In this document: piece after piece, positions 1-8,601 of the stretch
Layout: every line of letters begins with the position of its first letter
How positions within the stretch are numbered: the first letter of the stretch is position 1
Assembly: GCA_021849805.1 (NCBI GenBank)
Contig: JAJZSL010000001.1
Span: forward strand, 62,001 to 126,000
Reading direction: 5' to 3'
DNA: 64,000 nucleotides
Source of the DNA: a bacterium
GTDB lineage: Bacteria > Verrucomicrobiota > Verrucomicrobiia > Chthoniobacterales > UBA6821
Notes under the pieces: model-generated
Database searches by the model: none
What the model saw: only the letters and a program-made list of their open reading frames with translations
Told to the model about the DNA's origin: nothing
Program-made: the position numbers and the translations under genes

Positions 1-780
1 ATTGCCTACGATGGCTCTCCCTTTTTGGGATGGCAGAGTCAGTGCCATGGCAATAGCGTCCAAGATATCATTGAGGGAGCATTTTCCAAAATCTTAGGAA
101 AGGACCTTGTTGTCCACGGAGCAAGTCGTACGGATCGTGGTGTCCATGCTTTAGCTCAGGTTGCTCATGTCAAAATTGAAGAAGTTTCTAAAAAAATAAA
201 TCACCCTGATTGTTTGAAGAGAGCACTCAATGCCTCTCTTCCTCCTCAAATACGGATTCTTCGAGTACAAAAAGCTCCAGCAACATTTCATGCTCGCTTT
301 GATGCAAAGAGTAAAATTTATTCCTATCGACTTTGGCATGATGATCTCTTGCCTCCTCATTTATATCAACGTAGTTGGCATATTTATGGTCAGCTTGATC
401 TCTCTCTTCTGGAGGAGATTGGTAGTGCACTGCTTGGCAGGCATGATTTTAGAGGATTTACTACAAAATCAGGAAGTATGAGGAGGAATACGATACGAAC
501 ACTTTATGCTTTGAAGATCATCAAACGTGGTCGAGACATTCGTTTCTTCTTTCATGGAGATGGATTTCTCTATCATATGATTCGTATTCTTGTAGGAAGC
601 ATGATTGCTGTTGCTCGTGGGAGAGCAAGTATTTCTTCTTTTCTGGAAAGGCTTCATCATGCCCAACCCTCATCACTACCTTCTAGCGCTCCAGCTCAAG
701 GACTTTACTTAGTCCATGTTTTCTACAAGAAGCAGGCAGTAGTCACTCAATTGCCTTCCTGGAAGCTTTCAGAGGGATAA
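1..780 (+). CDS. truA: tRNA pseudouridine(38-40) synthase TruA, 5'-truncated by window edge
   Basis: Converts uridines 38, 39 and 40 of the tRNA anticodon arm to pseudouridine in the cytoplasm. The reading frame is already open at base 1 (IAYDGSPFLGWQ..., the usual TruA N-terminal strand), so only a few N-terminal residues are missing. The catalytic motif SRTDRGVHA is visible, with the catalytic Asp codon at 133-135, and the C-terminal signature GDGFLYHMIRILVG is present. The 259 visible residues match the usual length of about 250-270. The downstream amidase gene starts 12 bases after the stop, so the two may be co-transcribed. Family assignment is secure. Confidence 0.95.
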   Translation: MAYDGSPFLGWQSQCHGNSVQDIIEGAFSKILGKDLVVHGASRTDRGVHALAQVAHVKIEEVSKKINHPDCLKRALNASLPPQIRILRVQKAPATFHARFDAKSKIYSYRLWHDDLLPPHLYQRSWHIYGQLDLSLLEEIGSALLGRHDFRGFTTKSGSMRRNTIRTLYALKIIKRGRDIRFFFHGDGFLYHMIRILVGSMIAVARGRASISSFLERLHHAQPSSLPSSAPAQGLYLVHVFYKKQAVVTQLPSWKLSEG

Positions 781-792
781 GAGCTAGAGATT

Positions 793-1794
793 ATGCTAAT
801 GAGAAGGAGACTATTGATCATGCGTTTTTTCTTTTTATTCATTTTCTTGACTTTCTCTTTTTCTAAAAGTAATGCCAAGCTCAGTGAAACAGACAAACAA
901 GCTCTCTTTCTTGATTCCAGAAGACCAATTCATCCACGGAAAGGATCTTCTTCACATCATCAGCAGTCTTCTCATAGCAGTAAACATCACCATACTTCTA
1001 CTCATGAGAAAAGTTCTCATAACAGTACAAAGCAGAAATCGACCGTTTCCAATCTAAGTGCGACTTCCTCATTACAGAGTCATGATCATTCGCCTCTCCT
1101 CAACGAGACTCCAAGCTCTCAATTATCTCATGATACAATCATTCCTCTTGATCATGCTGCCTCTATTACGATTGAAAAATCAGGACAGCTGCCGGATCAA
1201 GGATTGGAGCCAGCTGCAGAAAAAACTTCTGAACTCTCACATCGATTTGATTGGTTCTTTGGCAGGCACCGTTCTCTCAATCACTATCACTATCTCTCTT
1301 ACTCAGTTCAACGTGCTATCGAACGTGCTTCTGTCCGTCGTGGTCGTTGGAAATATATTATTGTGCACAATAGTGGGACACGTTCAGGAAATGCTCACGT
1401 TTTCGATATTTACCATCGCCGTGTGCGCAAAATGGTTCATGGACTGGCCTATCATTTTGTTATTGGTAATGGACACTCTTCCGGAGATGGAGAAGTTGAA
1501 GTTGGGCGTCGTTGGGTTGACCAACTCAATGGTGGACATGTCGCCAGTGATTATTTGAATGATATTTCACTAGGAATTTGTTTGGTGGGTGACTACAACC
1601 GCGATCTACCAACCAAAAATCAAATTGCAGCATTACAAGAGCTCATCACTTGCCTTCGACTCCGTGTTGGTAAAGCACAAGGTAAGTCGGCAATTGTTTA
1701 TGCTCATAAAGAAATCAACCCACGACCAACAGATTGCCCTGGAAAACGCTTCCCTTATCATTGGCTCCATGAGTTTTTTGGGAATAAGCTTTAG
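793..1794 (+). CDS. Secreted N-acetylmuramoyl-L-alanine amidase (Amidase_2/PGRP fold)
   Basis: Predicted zinc amidase that cleaves the bond between MurNAc and L-Ala in peptidoglycan. Residues 1-28 form a signal peptide (basic start, then FFFLFIFLTF). Residues 45-80 are a low-complexity Ser/His-rich linker. The catalytic domain covers about 186-330 and shows the Amidase_2 zinc ligands in context: His192 in IIVHNSGT, His305 in AHKEINPRPTDCPG and Cys315. Start choice is uncertain because ATG codons at 793, 799 and 820 all precede the hydrophobic core. It follows truA by 12 bases. The His-rich linker might bind metal, but that is only a guess from composition. Confidence 0.85.
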   Translation: MLMRRRLLIMRFFFLFIFLTFSFSKSNAKLSETDKQALFLDSRRPIHPRKGSSSHHQQSSHSSKHHHTSTHEKSSHNSTKQKSTVSNLSATSSLQSHDHSPLLNETPSSQLSHDTIIPLDHAASITIEKSGQLPDQGLEPAAEKTSELSHRFDWFFGRHRSLNHYHYLSYSVQRAIERASVRRGRWKYIIVHNSGTRSGNAHVFDIYHRRVRKMVHGLAYHFVIGNGHSSGDGEVEVGRRWVDQLNGGHVASDYLNDISLGICLVGDYNRDLPTKNQIAALQELITCLRLRVGKAQGKSAIVYAHKEINPRPTDCPGKRFPYHWLHEFFGNKL

Positions 1795-1875
1795 AGAACT
1801 TAGTTTTAGAGAACTTTTTAGAAAGCTATGCTAGAAGGGATGAACATCAGCAGCCATGTTGTTCTTGTAGAGATG

Positions 1876-2703
1876 CTATCTCCTTGAAAAAATCATCATT
1901 TGTAATTTTTCTTTAACCGCTTCCTTAGCACATGTCGTTGCCGGAAACAAGGAATAATCAGAGTCAAAGGCATGATAGGCAAAAATAATATGGCGATCAT
2001 TCTTTTCTACCCAGCCGACAAACCAAGTCCCATGAGGTCCTAAGCATGTCCCATGAGGACCAGAGCAACTCTTGCCATAGAGCTTCCACCCCTCTGATAG
2101 TTTATCCATGTAGAGAATTTTTTGAGTCATTTTTTGAGCTCTTGGACTTGCTGGAAGCTGGCAGAGGAGGAGCTTTTGTAAAAAAGAGATTTGTTCTCTG
2201 GTAGAAATCATCAAGCTTTTCTTCAACCATAGAAAGAGAGGTCCATCTTTTTCTTCGACGTAGGTTAAGTTTTTGGAATCTCCATATTGAAAGGAAAGAA
2301 GATAATGCTCAATTTTTTTAATTCCTAGTTGCTGTAAAATCCACTCCGAGTACCAAGCTGCAGAGAGAGCGTAACTCATGTGCTCATGAGACATCCATGT
2401 TGTAGGATTATAAATTTGTTTGAAAATAGCAAAAAGCCAAGCATAGTACCAATGATCGGCTCCTTCACACATAACTGAAGGACTAATAGCATTATTGAGT
2501 ATTCCAGCATCATATCCCATGACGCTGATAGCTATTTTAAGAGAAGAATAGGCAGGATAGTGCAGATCACTGTTTCCTTCCTTGTACAAAAGAGTATTCC
2601 CTTCCTGTATTAAGAATGAAACATCCGTTGCAAGAAGTTTCTCAACGTAAAAAGAGGAAGTAATCAGGAAGAGAGAGAGAAGAAGAATTTTCTGAAGTTG
2701 CAT
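1876..2703 (-). CDS. Class D beta-lactamase-like (OXA/BlaR-type) penicillin-binding protein
   Basis: Class D serine beta-lactamase fold; such enzymes hydrolyse penicillins in the periplasm or act as penicillin sensors. A signal peptide covers residues 1-25. Family motifs appear in order: SSLK at 53-56 (nucleophile Ser and carboxylated Lys in the family), GYDAGIL at 63-69, SAAWYSE at 114-120, FQYGD at 138-142, a stretch like the family's LKIS..EQ..FL around 160-176, and WFVGWVEK at 227-234. The third active-site motif, normally KTG or KSG, reads KSC here (211-213) and is followed by a duplicated seven-residue unit. Activity is therefore uncertain. It converges on the amidase gene and stands alone. 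Confidence 0.75.
   Translation of the reverse strand: MQLQKILLLSLFLITSSFYVEKLLATDVSFLIQEGNTLLYKEGNSDLHYPAYSSLKIAISVMGYDAGILNNAISPSVMCEGADHWYYAWLFAIFKQIYNPTTWMSHEHMSYALSAAWYSEWILQQLGIKKIEHYLLSFQYGDSKNLTYVEEKDGPLFLWLKKSLMISTREQISFLQKLLLCQLPASPRAQKMTQKILYMDKLSEGWKLYGKSCSGPHGTCLGPHGTWFVGWVEKNDRHIIFAYHAFDSDYSLFPATTCAKEAVKEKLQMMIFSRR
2026..2067 (-). repeat. 21-nt imperfect tandem repeat inside the class D beta-lactamase-like gene
   Basis: Two adjacent 21-nt units encode CSGPHGT and CLGPHGT at residues 213-226. The units differ by a few bases. The repeat sits directly after the KS of the expected K-[ST]-G motif, so the duplication may have changed the active-site strand. Confidence 0.7.
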
Positions 2704-2786
2704 GGTTTTTAATATTTACTTGTCGTTTACTTAGGTTTTGCAGAGCCATAGAATGAACACGGATTTTTTACTGAACTAAAACTGCA

Positions 2787-3689
2787 ATGAACCTTCTTCT
2801 TGTTGACGGACATTATTATCTCTATCGATCTTTTTTTGCAATTCGGGGTTTAAAAAATTCTCGAGGAGAGCCTACAAATGCTATCTATGGATTTATTAAG
2901 GCACTTCATAAGATGCTCATCGATTTAAAACCCGATTTTGCTCTTGTAGTTTGGGATGCAGGACTCCCTGAGCGTCGCACAGCGCTGCAGCCCTCTTATA
3001 AAGAGCATCGAGAGGAAATGCCAGAGGAGTTAAAAATGCAAGAAGCTCCGCTCAGAAGACTCATCACACTCTTAGGAGTTCAACATACATCATCTCCTCA
3101 AGAAGAGGCTGATGATTTAATTGCTTCCTATGTTCTTGCAGCAAGATCAAAAGGAATAGCCTCTCTGGTGGCTACTAATGATAAAGATATCATGCAGTTG
3201 GTGGATGCTGAGGTAAAAATTTATTCTGTTTCAAAAAAAGATCTTCTACAAAAAGATGCTCAACAAGCCGGGTATGCTTTACTAGGACCAAGAGAAGTGA
3301 AGCAAAAATGGGGAGTGCTCCCCTCTCAAATTGTCGATCTTTTAGCTCTTACAGGAGATAGTGCTGATAATATTGCTGGCCTTCCTGGAGTTGGGAAGAA
3401 GACTGCTGCCAAGTGGATTGAGAAATTTGGTTCCTTAGAAAAGTTATTAGAGTCTGCCCATGAAGATCCCAAAATCGATGTTAAGATTAAACATGCTCAT
3501 GCTCAGTTATTAGAAAATCGTAAAATGATTCAACTCCACGTAGATCTTCCTCTTCCTCTTCCTATTGAAACCTTGGAAATCAGTCCCAACTATCCAGCCT
3601 TATTTCAAGAATTAGAAAACCTTGAGTTTCGATCGTTTGCACGCGATATTGAGCAGGAAGCAAAGCGCTGGGGAATTCTTCTCCAATAG
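2787..3689 (+). CDS. Stand-alone 5'-3' exonuclease (PolA N-terminal/flap nuclease type)
   Basis: Structure-specific 5' nuclease resembling the N-terminal domain of DNA polymerase I; removes RNA primers or 5' flaps. The protein opens with LLLVDGHYYLYRSFFA, carries the acidic metal-site runs EEADDLIAS and ATNDKDIMQLV, and has the helix-hairpin-helix stretch TGDSADNIAGLPGVGKKTA in the middle. At 300 residues it ends where the polymerase part of PolA would begin, and nothing after the stop resembles a polymerase. It is thus a free-standing nuclease; whether a polymerase-only or complete PolA lies elsewhere cannot be seen. It converges on truB. Confidence 0.88.
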   Translation: MNLLLVDGHYYLYRSFFAIRGLKNSRGEPTNAIYGFIKALHKMLIDLKPDFALVVWDAGLPERRTALQPSYKEHREEMPEELKMQEAPLRRLITLLGVQHTSSPQEEADDLIASYVLAARSKGIASLVATNDKDIMQLVDAEVKIYSVSKKDLLQKDAQQAGYALLGPREVKQKWGVLPSQIVDLLALTGDSADNIAGLPGVGKKTAAKWIEKFGSLEKLLESAHEDPKIDVKIKHAHAQLLENRKMIQLHVDLPLPLPIETLEISPNYPALFQELENLEFRSFARDIEQEAKRWGILLQ

Positions 3690-3727
3690 TTATAGTGCTG
3701 TTATAAGAAAAGAATTTGAATGTTCAA

Positions 3728-4432
3728 TTACGCTCCGCGCAAGCGTGAAATTTCTGGCAAGCTGATTATTCTTGAGGCTAAGAGGTCACGCGATGTTTCT
3801 TTGAGAAGGGCTGCTTGGAATGCACCATCGACGCAGAAGCGGCCAGATTTTATGCGGCGTAAGGATTGGAGATAGGCTCCACATCCTAAATCACCTCCAA
3901 TATCGTGTACATAGGTGCGCACATAGAAACCCTTACTACAAACAACACGAAAATCGATTTCTTCATCACGCTGTGCTAAAATTTGATGAGCATAGACGCG
4001 AACAAAGCGTGGTTCTCGCTCGATAATTTTTCCTGCTCTTGCAAGCTTGTAGAGAGGGACGCCCTCTTTTTTGATAGCAGAAATCATAGGTGGTATTTGA
4101 TAGAAATCACCATCATATTTTCTAAAAGCAGCTTCGAGCACCGATTGATCAAAAGATGGAACGGGATGTCTTTCCAAAATTTTTCCTTCTGCATCTTGAG
4201 AATCAGTAATGATTCCAAGTTTCATGGTGCCACTGTACTCTTTATCTTCACTCATCAGAAGATCTTGAATTTTGGTTCCACGTCCTATTGTTAGCATAAG
4301 AAGACCAGTGGCTAAAGGATCGAGTGTACCACAATGACCAACTTTGCGAATGCCTAGAACTCGACGTACAAGAGCAACAACGTCATGGGAAGTCATCTTA
4401 GTAGCTTTATCAATGAGGAGAACACCATCCAT
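3728..4432 (-). CDS. truB: tRNA pseudouridine(55) synthase TruB
   Basis: Makes pseudouridine 55 in the T-loop of tRNAs. It begins MDGVLLIDKATKMTSHDVV, the classical TruB start, and has the catalytic motif GHCGTLDPLATGLL with Asp38. Tyr and Arg motifs in the C-terminal half (GFYVRTYVHDIG) also fit. At 234 residues it is shorter than E. coli TruB (about 314), lacking most of the C-terminal PUA region, as in several bacterial groups. It is the last gene of the minus-strand nusA-infB-rbfA-nrnA-truB block, a common arrangement in bacteria, and starts 35 bases after nrnA. Confidence 0.95.
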   Translation of the reverse strand: MDGVLLIDKATKMTSHDVVALVRRVLGIRKVGHCGTLDPLATGLLMLTIGRGTKIQDLLMSEDKEYSGTMKLGIITDSQDAEGKILERHPVPSFDQSVLEAAFRKYDGDFYQIPPMISAIKKEGVPLYKLARAGKIIEREPRFVRVYAHQILAQRDEEIDFRVVCSKGFYVRTYVHDIGGDLGCGAYLQSLRRIKSGRFCVDGAFQAALLKETSRDLLASRIISLPEISRLRGA

Positions 4433-4467
4433 AGAGAGTAAAAAGTAAGCGCAGCGTGAAGTGAATC

Positions 4468-5559
4468 TTAGTGAGGAGAGAATGATGAAATCTTAGGGAG
4501 ATGAAGAAGCCTGAGGTGATTGGTAATTTTTGTGATGATTTCCTCTTCTATCACACTCAAACTCCCTACAATCCTCGCTCCAGCAGCCATGTGGTGACCT
4601 CCTCCTCCATATTTTTTACAAAAATCAGAAGCACTGAAGCAATGAGTTTTAGAGCGAAGGCTCAGGCGAATTTTCCCTTCTGAGAGTTCTTCAAAGAAAA
4701 TAGCTACAAGAACTCCCTCTATAGAGCGGAGAGGGTCGATGATTCCCTCTGTATCTTCAGGGCGAATATTGAGAGCTTCTGCTTCTGCTAGCGTTAGTGA
4801 AATACTAGCAATACATCCCTGCGCACTGATTTGAGCTTTATTGAGAGCATGGCGTAACAATTCAAATCGTCGTCGTGGTTGTGATCCATACATGGCCTCT
4901 GAAATTGCTCCTACACGGACTCCTGCATGGACAAGTAGCGCTGCTATTTCTAATGTACGTGCTGAGGTATGATCATATTGGAAAGAACCAGTATCAGTAG
5001 AAATAGCAACGTAGAGATTGGTAGCGATTTCAGGAGTGATCATGACTTTTTTTGATAGTAATCCCTCTGCAAGCATTTCTCCAGTTGCTGCAGCTTCTGG
5101 ATTGATCCATTGGAGATTTCCAAATTTTTGATGACTATGATGGTGATCAATCATCAGCCAGAGGGGAGTTTCTACACGTGAGCAGAGATGATCTCCGAGA
5201 CGATGTTTTGCAGCTGCATCAAGAGATAAAACAGCATCAAAATGTTTGGGTTTCTCTGGTGGCTTTTGGATCAAGTGGGAGTTAGGGAGATAAGAAAATT
5301 TTTCTGGTAACCCATCTTCATTCCAAATTTCTACGTGATGACCTTGCTCCTTGAGCCAGAGTGCTGCTGCAAGCGAAGAGCCTAAAGCATCACCATCCGG
5401 ACGAAGGTGACTTACTATCAAAATATCAGACGCTTGCTCAAGAGATTGATCTATTGCCCAAAAAGAATCTAGCTGACCTTCTTCATGTTCATTGTCATGT
5501 GAAGGCGACTGAGGAGAGAACATGGAAGAGGATGTTGAGACTGAATGAGAGGAGTGCAT
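4468..5559 (-). CDS. nrnA: DHH/DHHA1 phosphoesterase, NrnA-like (oligoribonuclease / pAp phosphatase)
   Basis: Cytoplasmic manganese-dependent phosphoesterase. NrnA proteins degrade nano-RNA and often remove the 3' phosphate of pAp. The DHH domain shows VSHLRPDGDALGSS, SLDAA and the DHH triad in IDHHHSH. The DHHA1 domain shows the GGGGHHMAAGAR signature, roughly 40-50 residues before the C terminus. The first ATG is at 5559; a TTG three codons upstream would overlap the preceding small ORF. Length of about 363 residues includes a Ser-rich N-terminal extension of about 40 residues. Its place between rbfA and truB matches the conserved order in many bacteria. Confidence 0.9.
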   Translation of the reverse strand: MHSSHSVSTSSSMFSPQSPSHDNEHEEGQLDSFWAIDQSLEQASDILIVSHLRPDGDALGSSLAAALWLKEQGHHVEIWNEDGLPEKFSYLPNSHLIQKPPEKPKHFDAVLSLDAAAKHRLGDHLCSRVETPLWLMIDHHHSHQKFGNLQWINPEAAATGEMLAEGLLSKKVMITPEIATNLYVAISTDTGSFQYDHTSARTLEIAALLVHAGVRVGAISEAMYGSQPRRRFELLRHALNKAQISAQGCIASISLTLAEAEALNIRPEDTEGIIDPLRSIEGVLVAIFFEELSEGKIRLSLRSKTHCFSASDFCKKYGGGGHHMAAGARIVGSLSVIEEEIITKITNHLRLLHLPKISSFSPH

Positions 5560-5564
5560 AGTTC

Positions 5565-5795
5565 TCAAACGACATGCGATCTCATGGAACTATCCACGAC
5601 TCTTCTCAATTCCCGTGCTAGATCGGAGCTAGCTCTAAGAGTTGAATGAGTATTTTGATGAAGAACCGATCCACTAATAGAGAGAGGAGAGTAAGAAAAA
5701 TCTGCTTGTTTCAAAGAAACAACTCTTAAAGTTATCTTTTGTTTATTTTTATCAAAGTTTCTGGAACTAGGAGGTGGGAGCGAAGAATGAGTCAT
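5565..5795 (-). CDS. Small protein of unknown function between rbfA and nrnA
   Basis: A 76-residue open frame fills the space between rbfA and nrnA. I do not recognise it. It is polar, begins MTHSSLPPPSSRNFDKNKQK and ends with a possible helix (ASSDLARELRRVVDSSM). Its stop lies 5 bases before the nrnA ATG, and it begins 32 bases after rbfA, so the spacing is what an operon gene would show. There is no clear ribosome-binding site. It could be a genuine small protein or a chance frame; spacing is the only support. Confidence 0.45.
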   Translation of the reverse strand: MTHSSLPPPSSRNFDKNKQKITLRVVSLKQADFSYSPLSISGSVLHQNTHSTLRASSDLARELRRVVDSSMRSHVV

Positions 5796-5827
5796 ACTGG
5801 AGAATGTTCTGAGGAAAAGAAGAACAT

Positions 5828-6190
5828 TCAGTTTGATGACTCTTTGAGAGATTGCTCTTCTTCTAGCTGATCGAGTAAATTGAGAATGCGTGTTCCTCGT
5901 TCAATGGATTCATCTAATTGAAAGAGAAGATGAGGGGTATATTTTAAAATAAGCCGTTTGGATAATTCTTGCTGGAGAAAGGAACGATTTTTCTGAAGTA
6001 AAACAATCGCTTCTTTCTTTTGTAGTGGTGTTCCTAGAGCACTAATAAATACATGAGCTCGTTTTAAATCAGGGGTAATGTCAACGGCCCTGACGGAGAG
6101 GAGAGGAGCTTCAAAAGAGAGGTCCCGCATAATGAGCATTCCTAATTCTCGTTTTAGAAGCTCAGCAACTCTTGTTGGTCGAAGATTCAT
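5828..6190 (-). CDS. rbfA: 30S ribosome-binding factor RbfA
   Basis: Late-stage 30S maturation factor that binds near the 5' helix of 16S rRNA. The protein is 120 residues, the usual length. It begins with the typical R..RVAELLKRELGMLI helix and continues through a KH-like core with VDITPDLKRAHVFISAL, a strong RbfA signature. It lies downstream of infB, separated by 177 bases in which I see no gene, and belongs to the classical nusA-infB-rbfA-truB order. Confidence 0.93.
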   Translation of the reverse strand: MNLRPTRVAELLKRELGMLIMRDLSFEAPLLSVRAVDITPDLKRAHVFISALGTPLQKKEAIVLLQKNRSFLQQELSKRLILKYTPHLLFQLDESIERGTRILNLLDQLEEEQSLKESSN

Positions 6191-6367
6191 AAACTTACAG
6201 TCAAATTACTTAGAAATGATAGAGAAAGGAGTAGAGGTTTTTGGAAAAGAAAAGGGCTGAAGGAAAAAGCGCTATTTCAATACAAGTATTATTGGATAAA
6301 AAGGTTGCATTTTTCAGAACAAGATCACGTTCATTTTTATAGTTTCTCAGTAATTTGAGGATGTTCT

Positions 6368-8584
6368 TTAGAGAGATTGAGCTATTTTCTCCAAAGTATA
6401 GCATTCAATAATATCACCTGGTTCATACTCAGTAAAATCACCAAGACGAATACCACACTCTAGGCCAGAGCGAACCTCTTTGACGTCTTCGGTAAAGCGT
6501 CGCAGTGTTGCAATACCTCCATCGTAGATAACTTGACGTCGACGAAGTACACGAGCACGTGCTGTTCTTAGAATGCGACCATCTGTAACAGCAGAACCAG
6601 CAATGACGCCACGAGAGAGATTGAAGACTTGTTTAATCGTTGCATGACCAACAATAGCTTCTCGAAGTTCAGGATCTAAGAGTCCTGTCATGGCATCTCT
6701 CATTTGGTCTACTAATTCATAGATAATACTGAAGAGTTTGATTTGGATCCCTTCTCGGCGTGCTGCTGTTGCTGCAGAATTTTCGACTTTAGTTCCAAAA
6801 CCAATAATAATAGCTTGCGAGGCGCTAGCTAGAAGTACATCAGATTCTGTAACTGGACCAACAGCTGCATGGATAATTTTTAGTTCAATTTTAGTTTGAG
6901 GAATGTCAGCAAGTGTTCCCACAATAGCTTCCAGCGAACCCTGCATGTCACTCTTGAGGATAAGTTGTAATATTTTTTTCTGATCTTCTTGAGTGCTTTT
7001 AAAAAGATTCTCTAATGTTAAACGCTGTGGAGATGCTAGTTTTGATCCTCGTAGTTCTTGAAGCTTCTGCTCACTGAGTTGACGTGCTGAACGCTCATCA
7101 TTCATAACGACAAATTCATCACCAGCATTGGGCAGACCACTAAATCCAAGAATCTTTGCAGGAGTAGCAGGACCAGCTTTTTTGATAGGCTCTCCAAGAT
7201 CATTAATGAGCTGTTTGACTTTGCCCCAGTAGTTACCACAAATAAAGACATCACCAATGTTGAGCGTTCCACTATTGATAATAATTGTTGCCGTTGGTCC
7301 CCGTCCTGCTTCCACTTGAGCTTCAATAACACTAGCACGTGCTAGTTGATGTGGACTTGCTTTGAGTTCTAGAATTTCTGCTTGGAGTAACATCATTTCC
7401 AGAAGATGATCGATTCCAGCTCCTGTTATTGCAGAAACTTCACAACAAACAGTTTCTCCTCCCCAATCTTCAGGGGTTAATCCCTGCTCTTGTAGCTGTG
7501 CTTTGACACGATCAACATTGGCTGTAGGAAGATCAACCTTATTAATGGCAACAATGATAGCAACATTAGCAGCACGAGCATGGCTTAAGGCTTCTAAAGT
7601 TTGTGGCATGAGGCCATCATTAGCAGCAACAACAAGGACAACAATATCGGTCACTGTTGCACCACGAGCACGCATTGCTGTAAAAGCAGCGTGCCCAGGA
7701 GTATCAATAAAGGTAATCGATTTTCCTTGGCGTTCAATCATGTAGGCTCCGATATGTTGCGTGATTCCACCAGCTTCTCCAGAGGCTACTTTGGTTCGAC
7801 GAATAGCATCTAGGAGAGAAGTTTTTCCATGATCCACATGGCCCATGAACGTAATGATGGGAGCACGAGGTAGTAGAGAATCTGGTTTTTCTGGAGTTTT
7901 AGTAGCAAGAGTAGGAGCAAGAGTGGAAGGATCGACTTTGTGAACTCCTGCACCAGCTGTTCGTTTTTCACGCTCAAAGATAAATCCATAACGTTCGCAG
8001 AGCTTAGCTGCTACATCAGGTTCTAGAGATTGCGTGATACTCGCAAAAATATTCATCTCCATGAGATCATGGATCATCTTAAATGGTTTGACATTCATTT
8101 GAGATGCCAATTCTTTAAGTGCAATAGGGAATTTGATATGGATAATTTTGCGATGAAGTGGAGATTCTTGAGAACTATTCTCCTGGAAGGAATCAAAAGT
8201 GTCATGCGCTAAAGACATGTCAGCTGATTTTTCTAGAACTGGTTGTTCTGACTGGAGAGGCTCCTTGAGTGCTCCAATACGCGGGAGAGCTTTACCCCGT
8301 AATCCTGATTTCTGCTCTTGTGGACGAGATGTTTTTTCTTCAATAAGAGAGAGTCGAGGTAGGACTTTAGGGGTAGCAGGAGAGGAGAGAATTCCTTCTT
8401 TTGTTTCTAGAGAGGAACTTTTAGAAATTTTTTTCTCGTCCAGCAATCTCTCAGAGAGAGGGAAAGTCCTTTTGGAAGAAGTTTTTTTGAGCTTTGTTTT
8501 ACTCTGAGAGAACACTCTCTTATCACCTTTTTCTTTTTTTGAGGAAGGTGTGGAGGATGGAGATGATATTCTTTTTGATGGCAT
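6368..8584 (-). CDS. infB: Translation initiation factor IF-2
   Basis: GTPase that places initiator fMet-tRNA on the 30S subunit. Residues 1-145 are a Lys/Ser-rich, probably disordered N-terminal part; 150-205 is the IF2_N-like domain. The G domain starts at about 243 with G1 GHVDHGKTS (248-256), then DTPGHAAF (294-301) and the NKVD box (348-351). Domains II, III and C-terminal IF2 domain follow, ending in a typical GDIIECY stretch. The length of 738 residues is short for the family because the N-terminal region is compact. It begins 17 bases after nusA and is surely co-transcribed with it. Confidence 0.97.
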   Translation of the reverse strand: MPSKRISSPSSTPSSKKEKGDKRVFSQSKTKLKKTSSKRTFPLSERLLDEKKISKSSSLETKEGILSSPATPKVLPRLSLIEEKTSRPQEQKSGLRGKALPRIGALKEPLQSEQPVLEKSADMSLAHDTFDSFQENSSQESPLHRKIIHIKFPIALKELASQMNVKPFKMIHDLMEMNIFASITQSLEPDVAAKLCERYGFIFEREKRTAGAGVHKVDPSTLAPTLATKTPEKPDSLLPRAPIITFMGHVDHGKTSLLDAIRRTKVASGEAGGITQHIGAYMIERQGKSITFIDTPGHAAFTAMRARGATVTDIVVLVVAANDGLMPQTLEALSHARAANVAIIVAINKVDLPTANVDRVKAQLQEQGLTPEDWGGETVCCEVSAITGAGIDHLLEMMLLQAEILELKASPHQLARASVIEAQVEAGRGPTATIIINSGTLNIGDVFICGNYWGKVKQLINDLGEPIKKAGPATPAKILGFSGLPNAGDEFVVMNDERSARQLSEQKLQELRGSKLASPQRLTLENLFKSTQEDQKKILQLILKSDMQGSLEAIVGTLADIPQTKIELKIIHAAVGPVTESDVLLASASQAIIIGFGTKVENSAATAARREGIQIKLFSIIYELVDQMRDAMTGLLDPELREAIVGHATIKQVFNLSRGVIAGSAVTDGRILRTARARVLRRRQVIYDGGIATLRRFTEDVKEVRSGLECGIRLGDFTEYEPGDIIECYTLEKIAQSL

Positions 8585-8601
8585 TATTGATGAGTAAAAA
8601 C

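Noticed and set aside
1058-1558. 166-codon frame within the amidase gene
   Set aside because: Same strand, other frame of a gene with signal peptide and zinc motifs; no own motifs or start signal.
6210-6404. 64-codon frame between infB and rbfA
   Set aside because: It overlaps the infB end, is low in complexity and lacks a ribosome-binding site.
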